64,000 nt of DNA, taken from Lysobacter sp. KIS68-7 (GTDB taxonomy: Bacteria; Pseudomonadota; Gammaproteobacteria; Xanthomonadales; Xanthomonadaceae). Of this stretch, positions 9,601 through 17,234 are shown piece after piece. The notes beneath the pieces are model-generated. The model was not told where the DNA came from. It made no database searches and worked only from the letters and a program-made list of their open reading frames with translations. Position numbers and translations under genes: made by a program. Position 1 is the first letter of the stretch; each line of letters starts with the position of its first letter. The DNA lies in contig NZ_CP089925.1 of NCBI RefSeq assembly GCF_021284745.1, positions 2,231,001-2,295,000 on the forward strand, in the 5' to 3' direction.

Positions 9601-10609
9601 CGATGTCGATGATCACCGCCACCGCGCCTTCGTAGACACCGTCGGGGCCACGCAATGCGCTGGTGCTCGCGCTGGCCCAGAGGGGATTGCCGTCGGCGCG
9701 CAGGTACTGCTTTTCGATCGTGAGGCTTGGCGTGCCGTCTTCGAGCTGGCGCAAGGCCTCCAACGATTCCTCGATGCACTGCGGATCGGTGATGTCGGTG
9801 ACGTGCTTGCCGAGCAGCTGGTCCTCGCGATAGCCGAGCATGCGGCACAGGCAAGGATTGACGTAGGTCATGCGTCCGTCGATGTCGGTGACCATCACGC
9901 CGGCGACGGTCTGGTGCATCACCGATCGCAGCTGGCGTTCGCTGTGTTCCAGGCGATCGGCGGCGCGCGAGCGTTCGATCCAGTCGGCGGCCTGGCGCGA
10001 GAGCAGGTCGAGCAGCAACAGGTCGCGTTCGCCCGGCAATCCTGCGCCGTGGTAGGTGGTGATCGCGCCGAGCACGTGGCCGTCGCGCGCCAGCAGCGGC
10101 GAGGCCTGTACCGCGCGGATGTCGCTGCGCAGGAGTGCCGCACGTGTGTCGCCATCGATCGGCGTGGCCTGCGACACGTCTTCCACCAGCACGCGACGCG
10201 CCGTGCGTGCAGCTTCGTTCGCGACGCTGGCGGTGCCGACGGTGCCGAGGAACGCATCGAAGTTGCCTTCGAAGCCGTGGCTGGCGATCAATCCGAGGGT
10301 CATCCCGTCGTCGCGCATCAGGCGCAGTTCGCCGCGGTCTGCGTTGGTGACCGCGACCGCGGCGGCGACGACATCCTGCAACAACGCGGCTTCGTCTTCG
10401 TCCGCGCGCACCAGCCGCGTGCTCAGCGCCTGCAAGCGACGCAGGTGGTCGATCTCGGTCTCGTGCACCTGCAGCGCGGTGCGCAGCGAATGCGGCCATG
10501 CGGCCAGCGGGCCCAGGGGCGTGGACGACCAATCGAAGGCGCGCACGCGACGCAGCCAGTCCCCTTCACCGGCGGTGAGGCGTTCCGGATCGTGCCCGGG
10601 CGCATCCAT
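6626..10609 (-). CDS. Multi-sensor hybrid histidine kinase (GAF/PAS/HisKA/REC)
   Basis: A 1327-residue sensor kinase that should autophosphorylate on His and pass phosphate to its own receiver domain. I see no membrane segment or signal peptide, so it is predicted cytoplasmic. In order: an N-terminal PAS-like fragment (STPLGPLAAWPHSLRTA, residues ~30-48), a GAF domain (~75-220), three PAS/PAC units (~222-600), two more GAF domains (~610-770 and ~795-955), HisKA with the H-box HELRNP (~975-1040), the HATPase domain (GGLGIGLTLVR near residue 1160) and a C-terminal receiver (VVADDN and LLDLGMP, ~1208-1327). It lies 36 bases after the YbhN-like gene and may share its transcript. The ligands are unknown. 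Confidence 0.93.
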   Translation of the reverse strand: MDAPGHDPERLTAGEGDWLRRVRAFDWSSTPLGPLAAWPHSLRTALQVHETEIDHLRRLQALSTRLVRADEDEAALLQDVVAAAVAVTNADRGELRLMRDDGMTLGLIASHGFEGNFDAFLGTVGTASVANEAARTARRVLVEDVSQATPIDGDTRAALLRSDIRAVQASPLLARDGHVLGAITTYHGAGLPGERDLLLLDLLSRQAADWIERSRAADRLEHSERQLRSVMHQTVAGVMVTDIDGRMTYVNPCLCRMLGYREDQLLGKHVTDITDPQCIEESLEALRQLEDGTPSLTIEKQYLRADGNPLWASASTSALRGPDGVYEGAVAVIIDIGKHKALESTLREQADHLQLVLNTGKLGTWYVDLRTMAPTASDQCKANFGLAPDEPLDLQRAFDELIHPDDRNRMRRAIVHTVASHDEYDAEHRVVWPNGEVHWIVSRGRAIYDADGHAIGLTGVNFDDTGRRAAMERLRENELQLRRTVEDAPLALIIHADDGEVLQLSRSWTEQTGYSLEDAPVLQDWLRRAYGIREGSFRDAMDRLFGVDHAMLQTDIDIVTRDGQPRAWSLNASSPGALKDGRRYVVAMAMDLTERKRAEALMRRSAARAAFRVSLSDALRPLADPNEIQRAAADTLCEYLRADRVVYAEVLDDHETVRVLSEHCGNDMPSLVGEHRLSSFGEDLGARLRSGRTVVLDDVHASSTLGAAFRESYDRQHVRAHVSVPLVKAGRLEAVLSVHQATPRLWAGDEIALIEETAERTWAAIERARAEVAVRESEARLEAELGDATLLQSISAELVHEETEETLYDKIVAAAMAIMHSQFAVLQRLHPERGNGELELLAARGFTPQNQAAWTWIDAGPTSQSCGAQSLRSGARTIVTDVEQTPAMDGSADADRYRRTGISAAQSTPLYARDGQIVGMLSTHWTRPHVPAERDLRLLDILARQAADLIERRQTLEDLRAADRRKDEFLATLAHELRNPLAPLRNCLHILRAREGDDAQLHKLHGMMERQVSHMVRLVDDLMEVSRITRGEIELRKQRVMMRDVLDAAIETSRPLLEQANHHFHLDVTTEPLPLDADPVRLAQVFTNLLNNAAKYTPSGGNITLHAGRAGPWAEIRVEDDGIGLAQDMLTQVFDMFTQSEHGRAHSQGGLGIGLTLVRSLVEQHGGTVEARSAGIGRGSEFVVRLPLVGVRQVGADSMDWPIVRDPQAMSIVVADDNHESADSMALFLQMQGHDVRTVYDGRACVEAVAERKPDVVLLDLGMPLLDGYETCQQIRAMPGGDRIAVLATTGWGTDADRLRSQQSGFDAHLVKPVDPEMLLARLDALH

Positions 10610-10645
10610 TGGCGTCGCACCGTCCTCCGTGACCCGGAACTTAAC

Positions 10646-11578
10646 TCAACGCAACGGAGTGCTACGTGCAGGACGGCCGCGGAACTCGAGGAGGGCGTAG
10701 GCGAGCAGGGCGAGGACCAGCGGCGCCAGGTAATAGCAGGCGCGATAGGCGAGCAACGCAGCGATGATCTCTGGCGCAGGAGTTGCATGGCCCAGCAATG
10801 CGATGAAGACCGCCTCCATCACGCCGAGGCCCGCGGGAACGTGGGCGATGGCGGTGGTGATGGCGGCAAGCAGCAGTGCGGCGAGCACCACGGCATCCCC
10901 CGTCCGGGGGAGGAAGCGCGCGACGATCATGCCCATCAGCGCCCAGTTTCCGGCGGCCATCGCGATCTGCAGCAAGGCGAGTTGCAGCGAAGGCAAGCGG
11001 AAATGGTGGCCGCGCACATGGAAGATCCGCCCGTGCGTCGCGCGACAGGCGATGAGGTAGGCCACGATGGCGCACAGCATCGCCACGCCGAGCACGCGCA
11101 GGCCCGTGCCGGTTCCCACGGGGAGCAGCGTGAACTCCGGCGGCGGCACGATCGCGCCGGACGCGAACAGGGCGCTTGCGAGCGCCACGTAGCCGATCCA
11201 GTTCGTCGCGATGCAGAAGAGCACCACGCGCGCGATGCGGCCGAGCGACACGCCTTCGCGCGCATACATCCGGAAGCGGAAGCCGGTGCCGCCCACGAGT
11301 GCGCCGATGTTGAGCGAGAACGCATAGGCGATGAGGGAGATCATCATCACGCGCGGGGTCGCGACATGGTGGTCGGCGTAGCGGCGTGCCGCCAGGTCGT
11401 AACACGAATAGAGCAGGTAGCTCGCGACAGTGAGCGCGAGGGCGCTCGCCACTGTCGTGGCGTCGAGTGCAAGCAGCGCTGCGGCGACGTCGTGCCATGC
11501 GATCGACTGCGCCGCACGAACGAGCAGCGCCCCCACGAGGACGAGGAACACGGCAAGGCCCACGCGCTTGGCGCGCAT
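10646..11578 (-). CDS. YbhN/UPF0104-type (LPG-synthase-like) membrane protein
   Basis: A 310-residue inner-membrane protein starting MRAKRVGLAVFLVLVGALLV at ATG 11578. It has around eight hydrophobic segments, including a central SLNIGALVGGTGFRFRMY motif and VPAGLGVMEAVF near residue 255, which are typical of the lysylphosphatidylglycerol synthase transmembrane family (UPF0104, E. coli YbhN). No aminoacyltransferase domain is attached, so it is not an MprF lysyl-PG synthase. It begins 20 bases after the YbhP-like gene; in E. coli ybhN and ybhP also sit together with a cardiolipin synthase gene, which is absent here. A role in lipid handling is inferred only. Confidence 0.82.
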   Translation of the reverse strand: MRAKRVGLAVFLVLVGALLVRAAQSIAWHDVAAALLALDATTVASALALTVASYLLYSCYDLAARRYADHHVATPRVMMISLIAYAFSLNIGALVGGTGFRFRMYAREGVSLGRIARVVLFCIATNWIGYVALASALFASGAIVPPPEFTLLPVGTGTGLRVLGVAMLCAIVAYLIACRATHGRIFHVRGHHFRLPSLQLALLQIAMAAGNWALMGMIVARFLPRTGDAVVLAALLLAAITTAIAHVPAGLGVMEAVFIALLGHATPAPEIIAALLAYRACYYLAPLVLALLAYALLEFRGRPARSTPLR

Positions 11579-11598
11579 GGCATGTCGCCAATGCCGCG

Positions 11599-12336
11599 TC
11601 ACCAGGCGATCTCCACGGACAACGGGGCATGGTCGGACAGGTGCGTCCACGGGCGCATCGAAAGCACCGTGGGCGCATGCGCCTGCGCGTTGCGTACGTA
11701 GATGCGGTCGACCGGCAGGAGCGGCCAGCGGGCCGGAAACGTGCGCGCAAGCCGGCCGTGCGCCTGCTGGAACACTTCGCGCAGACCGCAGGCCTCCACC
11801 AGTCGATGTCCACGTGCACGCCAGTCGTTGAAGTCGCCGGCCACGATCAGCGGCGCATCGGCCGGCACTTCGCTGGCCAGCACTTCGCCGAGCAAGCGCA
11901 GTTGCTCGCGGCGATGCGATTCGCGCAGGCCCAGGTGCACGCAGATCGCGTGCAGCACCGTGCCATCTACTTCGAGTTCGGCGTGCAGCAGCCCGCGTTC
12001 CTCGTGGCCCTGGATGGAGACGTCGCGATTGACGTGCGAGCGGATGGCGAACTTCGACAGCAACGCATTGCCATGGTGGCCGTGCGGATACACCGCGTTG
12101 CGACCATACGCCGCGTGCGGCCACAGCGACTCGGCGAGGAATTCGTACTGCGGCGCGTCGGGCCACAGCGCGTGGCGTTGCTGGTGCAAGGCGTTCTCGC
12201 CCATGACTTCCTGGAGGAACACGAGGTCCGCCGACACCGCGCGCACCGCCTCGCGCAGTTCATGCAGCACGAAGCGCCGATTGAGCAGGTCGAAGCCCAT
12301 GTGGCAGTTGAGGGTGAGGACGTGGAGGGCGGGCAC
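11599..12336 (-). CDS. YbhP-like endonuclease/exonuclease/phosphatase family protein
   Basis: A 245-residue protein of the EEP superfamily (DNase I/AP endonuclease/sphingomyelinase fold). Visible motifs are TLNCH near the start, the metal-binding Glu in VFLQEVMG (~residue 42), GDFNDWR (~168) and the catalytic SDHAPL near the C-terminus (~236). I use the GTG at 12336 (V-PALHVLTLNCHMG), 19 bases after the dinB stop, because it gives the complete first beta strand; no strong ribosome binding site is visible. The substrate could be a phospholipid headgroup or nucleic acid; pairing with the YbhN-like gene favours a lipid-related role. Confidence 0.8.
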   Translation of the reverse strand: MPALHVLTLNCHMGFDLLNRRFVLHELREAVRAVSADLVFLQEVMGENALHQQRHALWPDAPQYEFLAESLWPHAAYGRNAVYPHGHHGNALLSKFAIRSHVNRDVSIQGHEERGLLHAELEVDGTVLHAICVHLGLRESHRREQLRLLGEVLASEVPADAPLIVAGDFNDWRARGHRLVEACGLREVFQQAHGRLARTFPARWPLLPVDRIYVRNAQAHAPTVLSMRPWTHLSDHAPLSVEIAW

Positions 12337-12355
12337 GGCGGCAGTGTGTCCGCGC

Positions 12356-13444
12356 TCAGGCGAAGAGATCGTGCTGGCCGGGCAGGCGGTCGGGATCGAC
12401 GAAGCCGGACAAGCCCACGCCCACCAGGCGGTAGCGCGTGCGCGAAGGCAGTTCGACGCGCTCGCGCAGGGCGCAGGCGAGGTCGGCCAGGCGCGCGAGC
12501 GAGTCCGGCGGTTCCGGCGGCGTGAGGCTGCGCGTGAGGATGCGGAAGTCATGGGTCTTGAGCTTCAGCACCACGGTGCGGGCGATGCGCCCGTGCTCGG
12601 TCGCGCGTTCGCGTTCGTAACCGGCCCAGGCTTTCTCGGCGAGGCGGCGGATGTGCGGTTCGAGTTCGGCCAGGCGCAGGTCGTGTTCGAAGGTGTCTTC
12701 GGCGCTGATCTGCATGGTCGGGCGTTCGGACTGCACCGGGTGGTCGTCGATGCCGTGCGCGAGCTCGTGCAGGCGGCGGCCCCAACGCCCGAAGCGTTGT
12801 TCGAGATAGGCCGGCCCCAGCGCGCGCAGGTCCGCGACGGTCGACACGCCGAGTTCGGCGAGCTTGGCTTCCATGACCTTGCCCACGCCGGGCAGGCGAC
12901 CGACCGGCAGCGGCGCGAGGAAGGCGTCGACCTGGTGCGGTCGGATGACGAACAGGCCATCAGGCTTGTTCCAGTCGGACGCGATCTTCGCGAGGAACTT
13001 GTTGGGCGCCACGCCTGCGGACGCGGTGAGCTGCGTTTCCTCGCGGATCGCGGTGCGGATCGCCTCCGCGGTCGCGGTGGCCGAGGGCATGTGGGTGAGC
13101 GTGTGCGTGACGTCGAGGTAGGCCTCATCGAGCGAGAGCGGTTCGATCAGGTCGGTGTGGCGCGCGAAGATCTCGCGCACGTGCTTGGAGACCGCCTTGT
13201 AGCGGGTGAAGTCCGGCGGCACGAAGATCGCCTGCGGGCACAGGCGTTCGGCGCGCACCGCGGGCATCGCCGAACGCACGCCGAACTTGCGCGCCTCGTA
13301 ACTCGCTGCGCAGACCACTGAACGCGCACCGCGCCATGCGACGACGACGGGCTTGCCGCGCAGCGACGGATCGTCGCGCTGCTCCACCGACGCGTAGAAC
13401 GCGTCCATGTCGACGTGCAGGATCTTGCGCGGGGTGTCGCTCAC
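12356..13444 (-). CDS. dinB: DNA polymerase IV (Y family)
   Basis: DinB is an error-prone translesion polymerase. The 362-residue product has the palm motifs ILHVDMDAFYASVE at residues 9-22 and SLDEAYLDV near residue 103, the helix-hairpin-helix region PVGRLPGVGKVMEAKLAELG (~175-195) and the C-terminal little-finger domain. The final residues (PGQHDLFA) resemble a beta-clamp-binding tail (QxxLF). It begins 8 bases after the upstream membrane protein gene. No recognisable LexA box was found in front of it, so SOS control, if any, must act further upstream. Confidence 0.95.
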   Translation of the reverse strand: MSDTPRKILHVDMDAFYASVEQRDDPSLRGKPVVVAWRGARSVVCAASYEARKFGVRSAMPAVRAERLCPQAIFVPPDFTRYKAVSKHVREIFARHTDLIEPLSLDEAYLDVTHTLTHMPSATATAEAIRTAIREETQLTASAGVAPNKFLAKIASDWNKPDGLFVIRPHQVDAFLAPLPVGRLPGVGKVMEAKLAELGVSTVADLRALGPAYLEQRFGRWGRRLHELAHGIDDHPVQSERPTMQISAEDTFEHDLRLAELEPHIRRLAEKAWAGYERERATEHGRIARTVVLKLKTHDFRILTRSLTPPEPPDSLARLADLACALRERVELPSRTRYRLVGVGLSGFVDPDRLPGQHDLFA

Positions 13445-13451
13445 GCCGGGC

Positions 13452-14714
13452 TCAGCGCCAGAAGGGAATCCGGCTGTCGCCCGAGCCCTTGTGCGTCGGT
13501 GGTTCGGCGACTTTCACCTCGTGCCTTCCGCGCGCGAGGTCGCGCACGTCGATCATCGTGACCAGGGCGGGACGGTTCGTGCGCGCGTCCTGGCCGACGT
13601 CGAACTGCACGGGAAGCGGCTTGCCGTCGAGCGAGACGCGATGCGCACGCTGCAGGCAATCCAGGGTGGTGAGGTCGTCGGCGTTGGCGCAGGTCGCGTC
13701 CAGGATCTTGCTGTCGCGATCGGGCACGTAGGGCACCACCAGCTGCAGATACGGACCGACGATCACGGCCGACTGGATGTAGGGCACGGGCTCGTCGCGC
13801 ACGATGTCGCGGCGGTCGTCGTAGTTCGCCGGGTCCACGCTGCGCGTGCCGACTTCGTCGGAGTCCGGGAAGCGCGCATAGCTGCCGAACAGATCCGGAT
13901 CGCGCGCGTAGAACAGGCTCGACGATGCCGCGAGCACCGCCAGCATGAAGATCGTGAAGGTCATCAGGATCGTGCGGCGGCGGCCGTGGTGGCTGGAGAG
14001 CATCGCGAGGGCGGGGTTGTTCGCCATGCCCATGCCGACGCGCGCGTAACCGCGCAGGATCGCCCGCACCACGCGCTGCGGGAGGCCGCCGGGTGTCATC
14101 TTCTCGCCGAAGTTGCGGTCGACCATCATTGCGAACGCATAGGGCAGGATCAGCAGCGAGAAGCCCCACACGACCCAGCCGATGTCGATCGGGATGCCGT
14201 AGTGGGTGTCGATCCACAATGCACCGCCGAGCAGCACGGCCACGCCGATGGTGATCAGGAACAGGATCGAGGCCAGCACGACGCCGAGCGCGAACACCAT
14301 CGTCGCGCGATTGTCGGCGCGCTCGATGCTGTCCGACATCTGGCCCATGCGCTGGGATTCGATCTCGCGCGCGTTCGGACCGATGCCCAGGCGGTTCCAG
14401 TCCACGCCCTTCGGGTAGATCGAATGCATGCCCACCAGCGCGATCCAGCGTGCGCGCATCAGCAGGTGGATGACGAAGGTGACCGCCAGGATGAGCGCCG
14501 CGCTCTTCGCGTAGAGGTAGACCAGCCACAGCAGGCGCGCCCAGCGGTCGATGAAGCGCGGGGACCAGTCCAGCACCACGCTGTCGAGCCAGTTCGGCAA
14601 CTGCAGCATCGCGAACACCGCGACGCCGGAGATGAGTAGTTCGACCTCCCACGTCGGCGTGGTTTCGCGCGGCAGCTGGAAGGCTGACGGGTCGCGTTCG
14701 TCGTTGTCCTGCAT
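13452..14714 (-). CDS. Conserved inner-membrane protein, unknown function
   Basis: A 420-residue protein with about five transmembrane helices (near residues 27-45, 61-86, 139-168, 178-198 and 250-272) followed by a soluble domain of about 150 residues that ends VAEPPTHKGSGDSRIPFWR. The first 25 residues are polar and acidic. I recognise no named family. It is the first gene of the leftward run leading into dinB and starts just after the terminator that closes the SdrB-like gene, so it probably carries the promoter for the group. Confidence 0.78.
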   Translation of the reverse strand: MQDNDERDPSAFQLPRETTPTWEVELLISGVAVFAMLQLPNWLDSVVLDWSPRFIDRWARLLWLVYLYAKSAALILAVTFVIHLLMRARWIALVGMHSIYPKGVDWNRLGIGPNAREIESQRMGQMSDSIERADNRATMVFALGVVLASILFLITIGVAVLLGGALWIDTHYGIPIDIGWVVWGFSLLILPYAFAMMVDRNFGEKMTPGGLPQRVVRAILRGYARVGMGMANNPALAMLSSHHGRRRTILMTFTIFMLAVLAASSSLFYARDPDLFGSYARFPDSDEVGTRSVDPANYDDRRDIVRDEPVPYIQSAVIVGPYLQLVVPYVPDRDSKILDATCANADDLTTLDCLQRAHRVSLDGKPLPVQFDVGQDARTNRPALVTMIDVRDLARGRHEVKVAEPPTHKGSGDSRIPFWR

Positions 14715-14779
14715 GGAAGGTCCCTGCGATGGCTGCGCGCAGGCTGGCAGGAGGGCGTGGCAGGCGCAAGGTCCCTTCG

Positions 14780-14813
14780 AAAAAAAAGGCCCCGGGGCAT
14801 GCCCGGGGCCTTT
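14780..14813 (-). terminator. Rho-independent terminator of the SdrB-like gene
   Basis: A 12-bp stem (AAAGGCCCCGGG / CCCGGGGCCTTT, 14785-14813) with a 5-base loop is followed, reading leftward, by a run of nine T residues. It lies 25 bases after the stop of the secreted protein gene at 14838. Confidence 0.92.
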
Positions 14814-14837
14814 GCGTCCTTGCGGATCGTCGCCGAA

Positions 14838-16223
14838 TCAGGTCGGCGGAGGCAGGGCGAACAGGAACTTGCAGGGCTTCGCCTTGATGATCGTGGTGCC
14901 GTTGTTGAGCGTGGTGATCCAGGTGGTCAGCTGCAACTGCAGGGCGCGGTTCGGATCGCCGACCGGCGTGAGGCCATCGATGCCCAGGGCCGCGTTCGCA
15001 TCGTCGCGGAGCTGGTTGACGGTCCCGCCGAACGCCGGATAGAAATCCGCGCCGACGATGTAACCGGCATCGATGTTCAGGCGCAGGATCGCGAGCTGCC
15101 GCGAGAGTGCATAAGCCTGGTTGGTCGTGCTGGTGTTGCTGAGGTAGCTGACCAGCGTGGCCCAGTTGGTGGCCTGTGCGATGTGCACCGTATCGAGGTT
15201 GAAGTTGCCGCCACCGGAGGAACGCAGGTTCAACTGGTTGAGCGCATTGAACTCGGGGTTCATCGTGCCGCCGTCGTTGACCTTGTTCATGCCGGACGTG
15301 CTGATCCAGAAGCTCTTCGGATTGCCCGTCTTGCAATCGCAGTAGTTGCCGAAGATCACTTCGGTGGTTTCGCCTGCGACCAGGTCCAGGCCCGTCACTG
15401 GGTTGGTCGGCGTGGCGGTGGCCGCGCCGTTGATGAACGACGCGGACTGGTGCCACGTGCCGCCTGCGGTGCCTTCGGTGACCGAGTACGGGTTGTCGGC
15501 GGGATCCAGGCCGAACCACGTCGTCAGGCCGTCGGGCGACTCCGTGAGCTGCGTGGAATCGAAGCTGTTGCCGTTCTGCGTGCGCATCGCCCAGCCGAAC
15601 AGCGGTTGTTCGTCGGAGTCCCAGATGCCGTTGGCGTTGGCGTCGTAGAACTTGTAGACGTTGAGGTCGGCGGTTTCGGGAACAACCGCGGGTTCCTTGA
15701 CGTGGAAGTTGTCGGTCTTGGTGTCGCCGTTCTTGAAGGTGTTGCCGTTGGCGATGTAGTCCGACTTGCGGGTGATCCAGGCTTTATAGACGCCGCCGTT
15801 GTTGGGTGTGTCGTCGAAGGGCGCCATCTGCACGCGCACGCCGTCGCACGGCGGTCCCGCCGCGACGACGGAGTGGCTATTGGCAGACACGATCACGCCG
15901 TTGAGCACGGTGAACTCGCGCTGGCTGATGTCGTCGCTGCTCAGCACGACGGTGCCGGAGGGATTGGTGATCTGGAACACGTACACGCCATCGTCGACGG
16001 CGGCCGCGCTGCAGTTGGAATTGGTCGGTCCACCGTTAAGGTAGACGTCGGCTTTGGAATCGTACTGGTTGACGTTGACGTTGCCGGCGACATCGGAGGT
16101 GAAGATCGCACCGTGGATGGCGGCGGCGTTGGCGACGCTGGCAACACCGGCGATGCAAAGGGAGAGGAACAGCGCGTTCGCGACGATGCGCACGCGCGAT
16201 CGGTTGGGTCGATGCGGAGACAT
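14838..16223 (-). CDS. Secreted SdrB/prealbumin-like beta-rich protein
   Basis: A 461-residue protein with a long N-terminal signal peptide (basic MSPHRPNRSRVR, then a hydrophobic core, cleavage after VANAA around residue 34). The middle part contains DLNVYKFYDANANGIWDSDE, a clear SdrD B-like (CNA-B/prealbumin-like) motif with the Ca-binding DxNxxGxxD pattern at about residues 190-210. The C-terminal 150 residues are Asn-, Thr- and Ser-rich and contain a CDC motif and an LxLxxWITTLN region. No LPXTG anchor is expected in a Gram-negative, so it is probably released or outer-membrane associated. It is monocistronic, with its own terminator. Function is unknown. Confidence 0.8.
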   Translation of the reverse strand: MSPHRPNRSRVRIVANALFLSLCIAGVASVANAAAIHGAIFTSDVAGNVNVNQYDSKADVYLNGGPTNSNCSAAAVDDGVYVFQITNPSGTVVLSSDDISQREFTVLNGVIVSANSHSVVAAGPPCDGVRVQMAPFDDTPNNGGVYKAWITRKSDYIANGNTFKNGDTKTDNFHVKEPAVVPETADLNVYKFYDANANGIWDSDEQPLFGWAMRTQNGNSFDSTQLTESPDGLTTWFGLDPADNPYSVTEGTAGGTWHQSASFINGAATATPTNPVTGLDLVAGETTEVIFGNYCDCKTGNPKSFWISTSGMNKVNDGGTMNPEFNALNQLNLRSSGGGNFNLDTVHIAQATNWATLVSYLSNTSTTNQAYALSRQLAILRLNIDAGYIVGADFYPAFGGTVNQLRDDANAALGIDGLTPVGDPNRALQLQLTTWITTLNNGTTIIKAKPCKFLFALPPPT

Positions 16224-16367
16224 GGGCAGCCCCTAGCGGTTGTTGTTGGTTCTTCACGACTTCCGCCTCGCCCCCTGTCGGGCTACCGCATCCTTGAAGT
16301 CGCAGCGATTCCAACGCCGCAATGCGCACGCGAAGGACACGTGATGCGCAAGTTTTTTATGAATGCG

Positions 16368-17234
16368 TCAGGAAGCGACTGTGTGCGCCGAATGCGACTC
16401 ATCCGTTGCATGCGCGACGCTAAGGTGTCGCAACAAGCGCGAGAGTGAAATCACATCCTGGTGGTTGTGTTCGAGCACGCGGCGCAGCGTGTGTGCAGAA
16501 CCGCCGCGCAGGAACGTGCGCCATGCCGCCGGGGCTTCGGACCCCGGCAGGTCGTCCTCGCGCACGATGCGCAAGACCTGTCGCTCGATCGTCGCCAAGC
16601 GGCAGTTCTCGTAAACGCCGCGATAGCGACGCCGCGTGGGGTACAGCAGGTCGACGTGGTCGAGGCCCGCGAGTGGGTTTGCTTGCCGCGCCAAGCGATA
16701 GCGCGTGGCGAGCAGCGGCGCGTCGTAGCACTTGCCGTTGTAGCTGACGAGCAGCATGTCCGGGCGGACCCAGCTGCGGAACGCATCGAGCATCGCAGCT
16801 TCGGCGGACATCGCGCGCATCGTCAGCTGTCGGATGCGCAATGCACCCTCGTGCCAGTCGGCGGCACCGATCATGAAGGCGCGCGTGCCGGTGCCGCCGG
16901 CCAGGCCGGTGGTTTCGGTGTCGAAGAAGAGCATGCGCGCGGGGTCGAGCGCGTCCTTGCGATCGAAGGCGCCGCAGAAAGCCTCCGGCAACGGATCATC
17001 GCGGAGGAGCGTTTCCTGCAGCACGAGGTCGCGGGCGATCTCGATGCCAGGCAGCGTTCGGTCGTGCGAGACGGCATGCAGCGACGGTGACGGCGCGCGG
17101 ACGCGCAGCAGTTGGCGCAGTTGTTCGATCGACGTGCGTGCGCTCGGTGGAGACATTGGTGCCGGTTCGCGTGCAGCGATATCGCCCCCGGCCTGGCGCT
17201 TGAGTTGTTGCAGCTTGGCGAGCGTGAGGCTCAT
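16368..17234 (-). CDS. mrfB: MrfB/YprB-type DEDDh exonuclease
   Basis: A 288-residue protein of the ribonuclease H-like (YprB) family. The four acidic residues and His of a DEDDh exonuclease are visible: FFDTETTGL (residues ~107-115), VSYNGKCYDAPLL (~168-180) and HNHQDVISLSRLL (~257-269). The ATG at 17234 overlaps the stop of the helicase gene (ATGA), so the two are translationally coupled. In Bacillus subtilis the same pair (YprA/YprB, renamed MrfA/MrfB) excises mitomycin C adducts independently of UvrABC; I infer the same repair role here from family and context. Confidence 0.85.
   Translation of the reverse strand: MSLTLAKLQQLKRQAGGDIAAREPAPMSPPSARTSIEQLRQLLRVRAPSPSLHAVSHDRTLPGIEIARDLVLQETLLRDDPLPEAFCGAFDRKDALDPARMLFFDTETTGLAGGTGTRAFMIGAADWHEGALRIRQLTMRAMSAEAAMLDAFRSWVRPDMLLVSYNGKCYDAPLLATRYRLARQANPLAGLDHVDLLYPTRRRYRGVYENCRLATIERQVLRIVREDDLPGSEAPAAWRTFLRGGSAHTLRRVLEHNHQDVISLSRLLRHLSVAHATDESHSAHTVAS

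Noticed and set aside
9125-11701. 858-codon plus-strand frame across the kinase N-terminus and the YbhN-like gene
   Set aside because: Antisense to two well-supported genes; no domain, His/Arg-rich.
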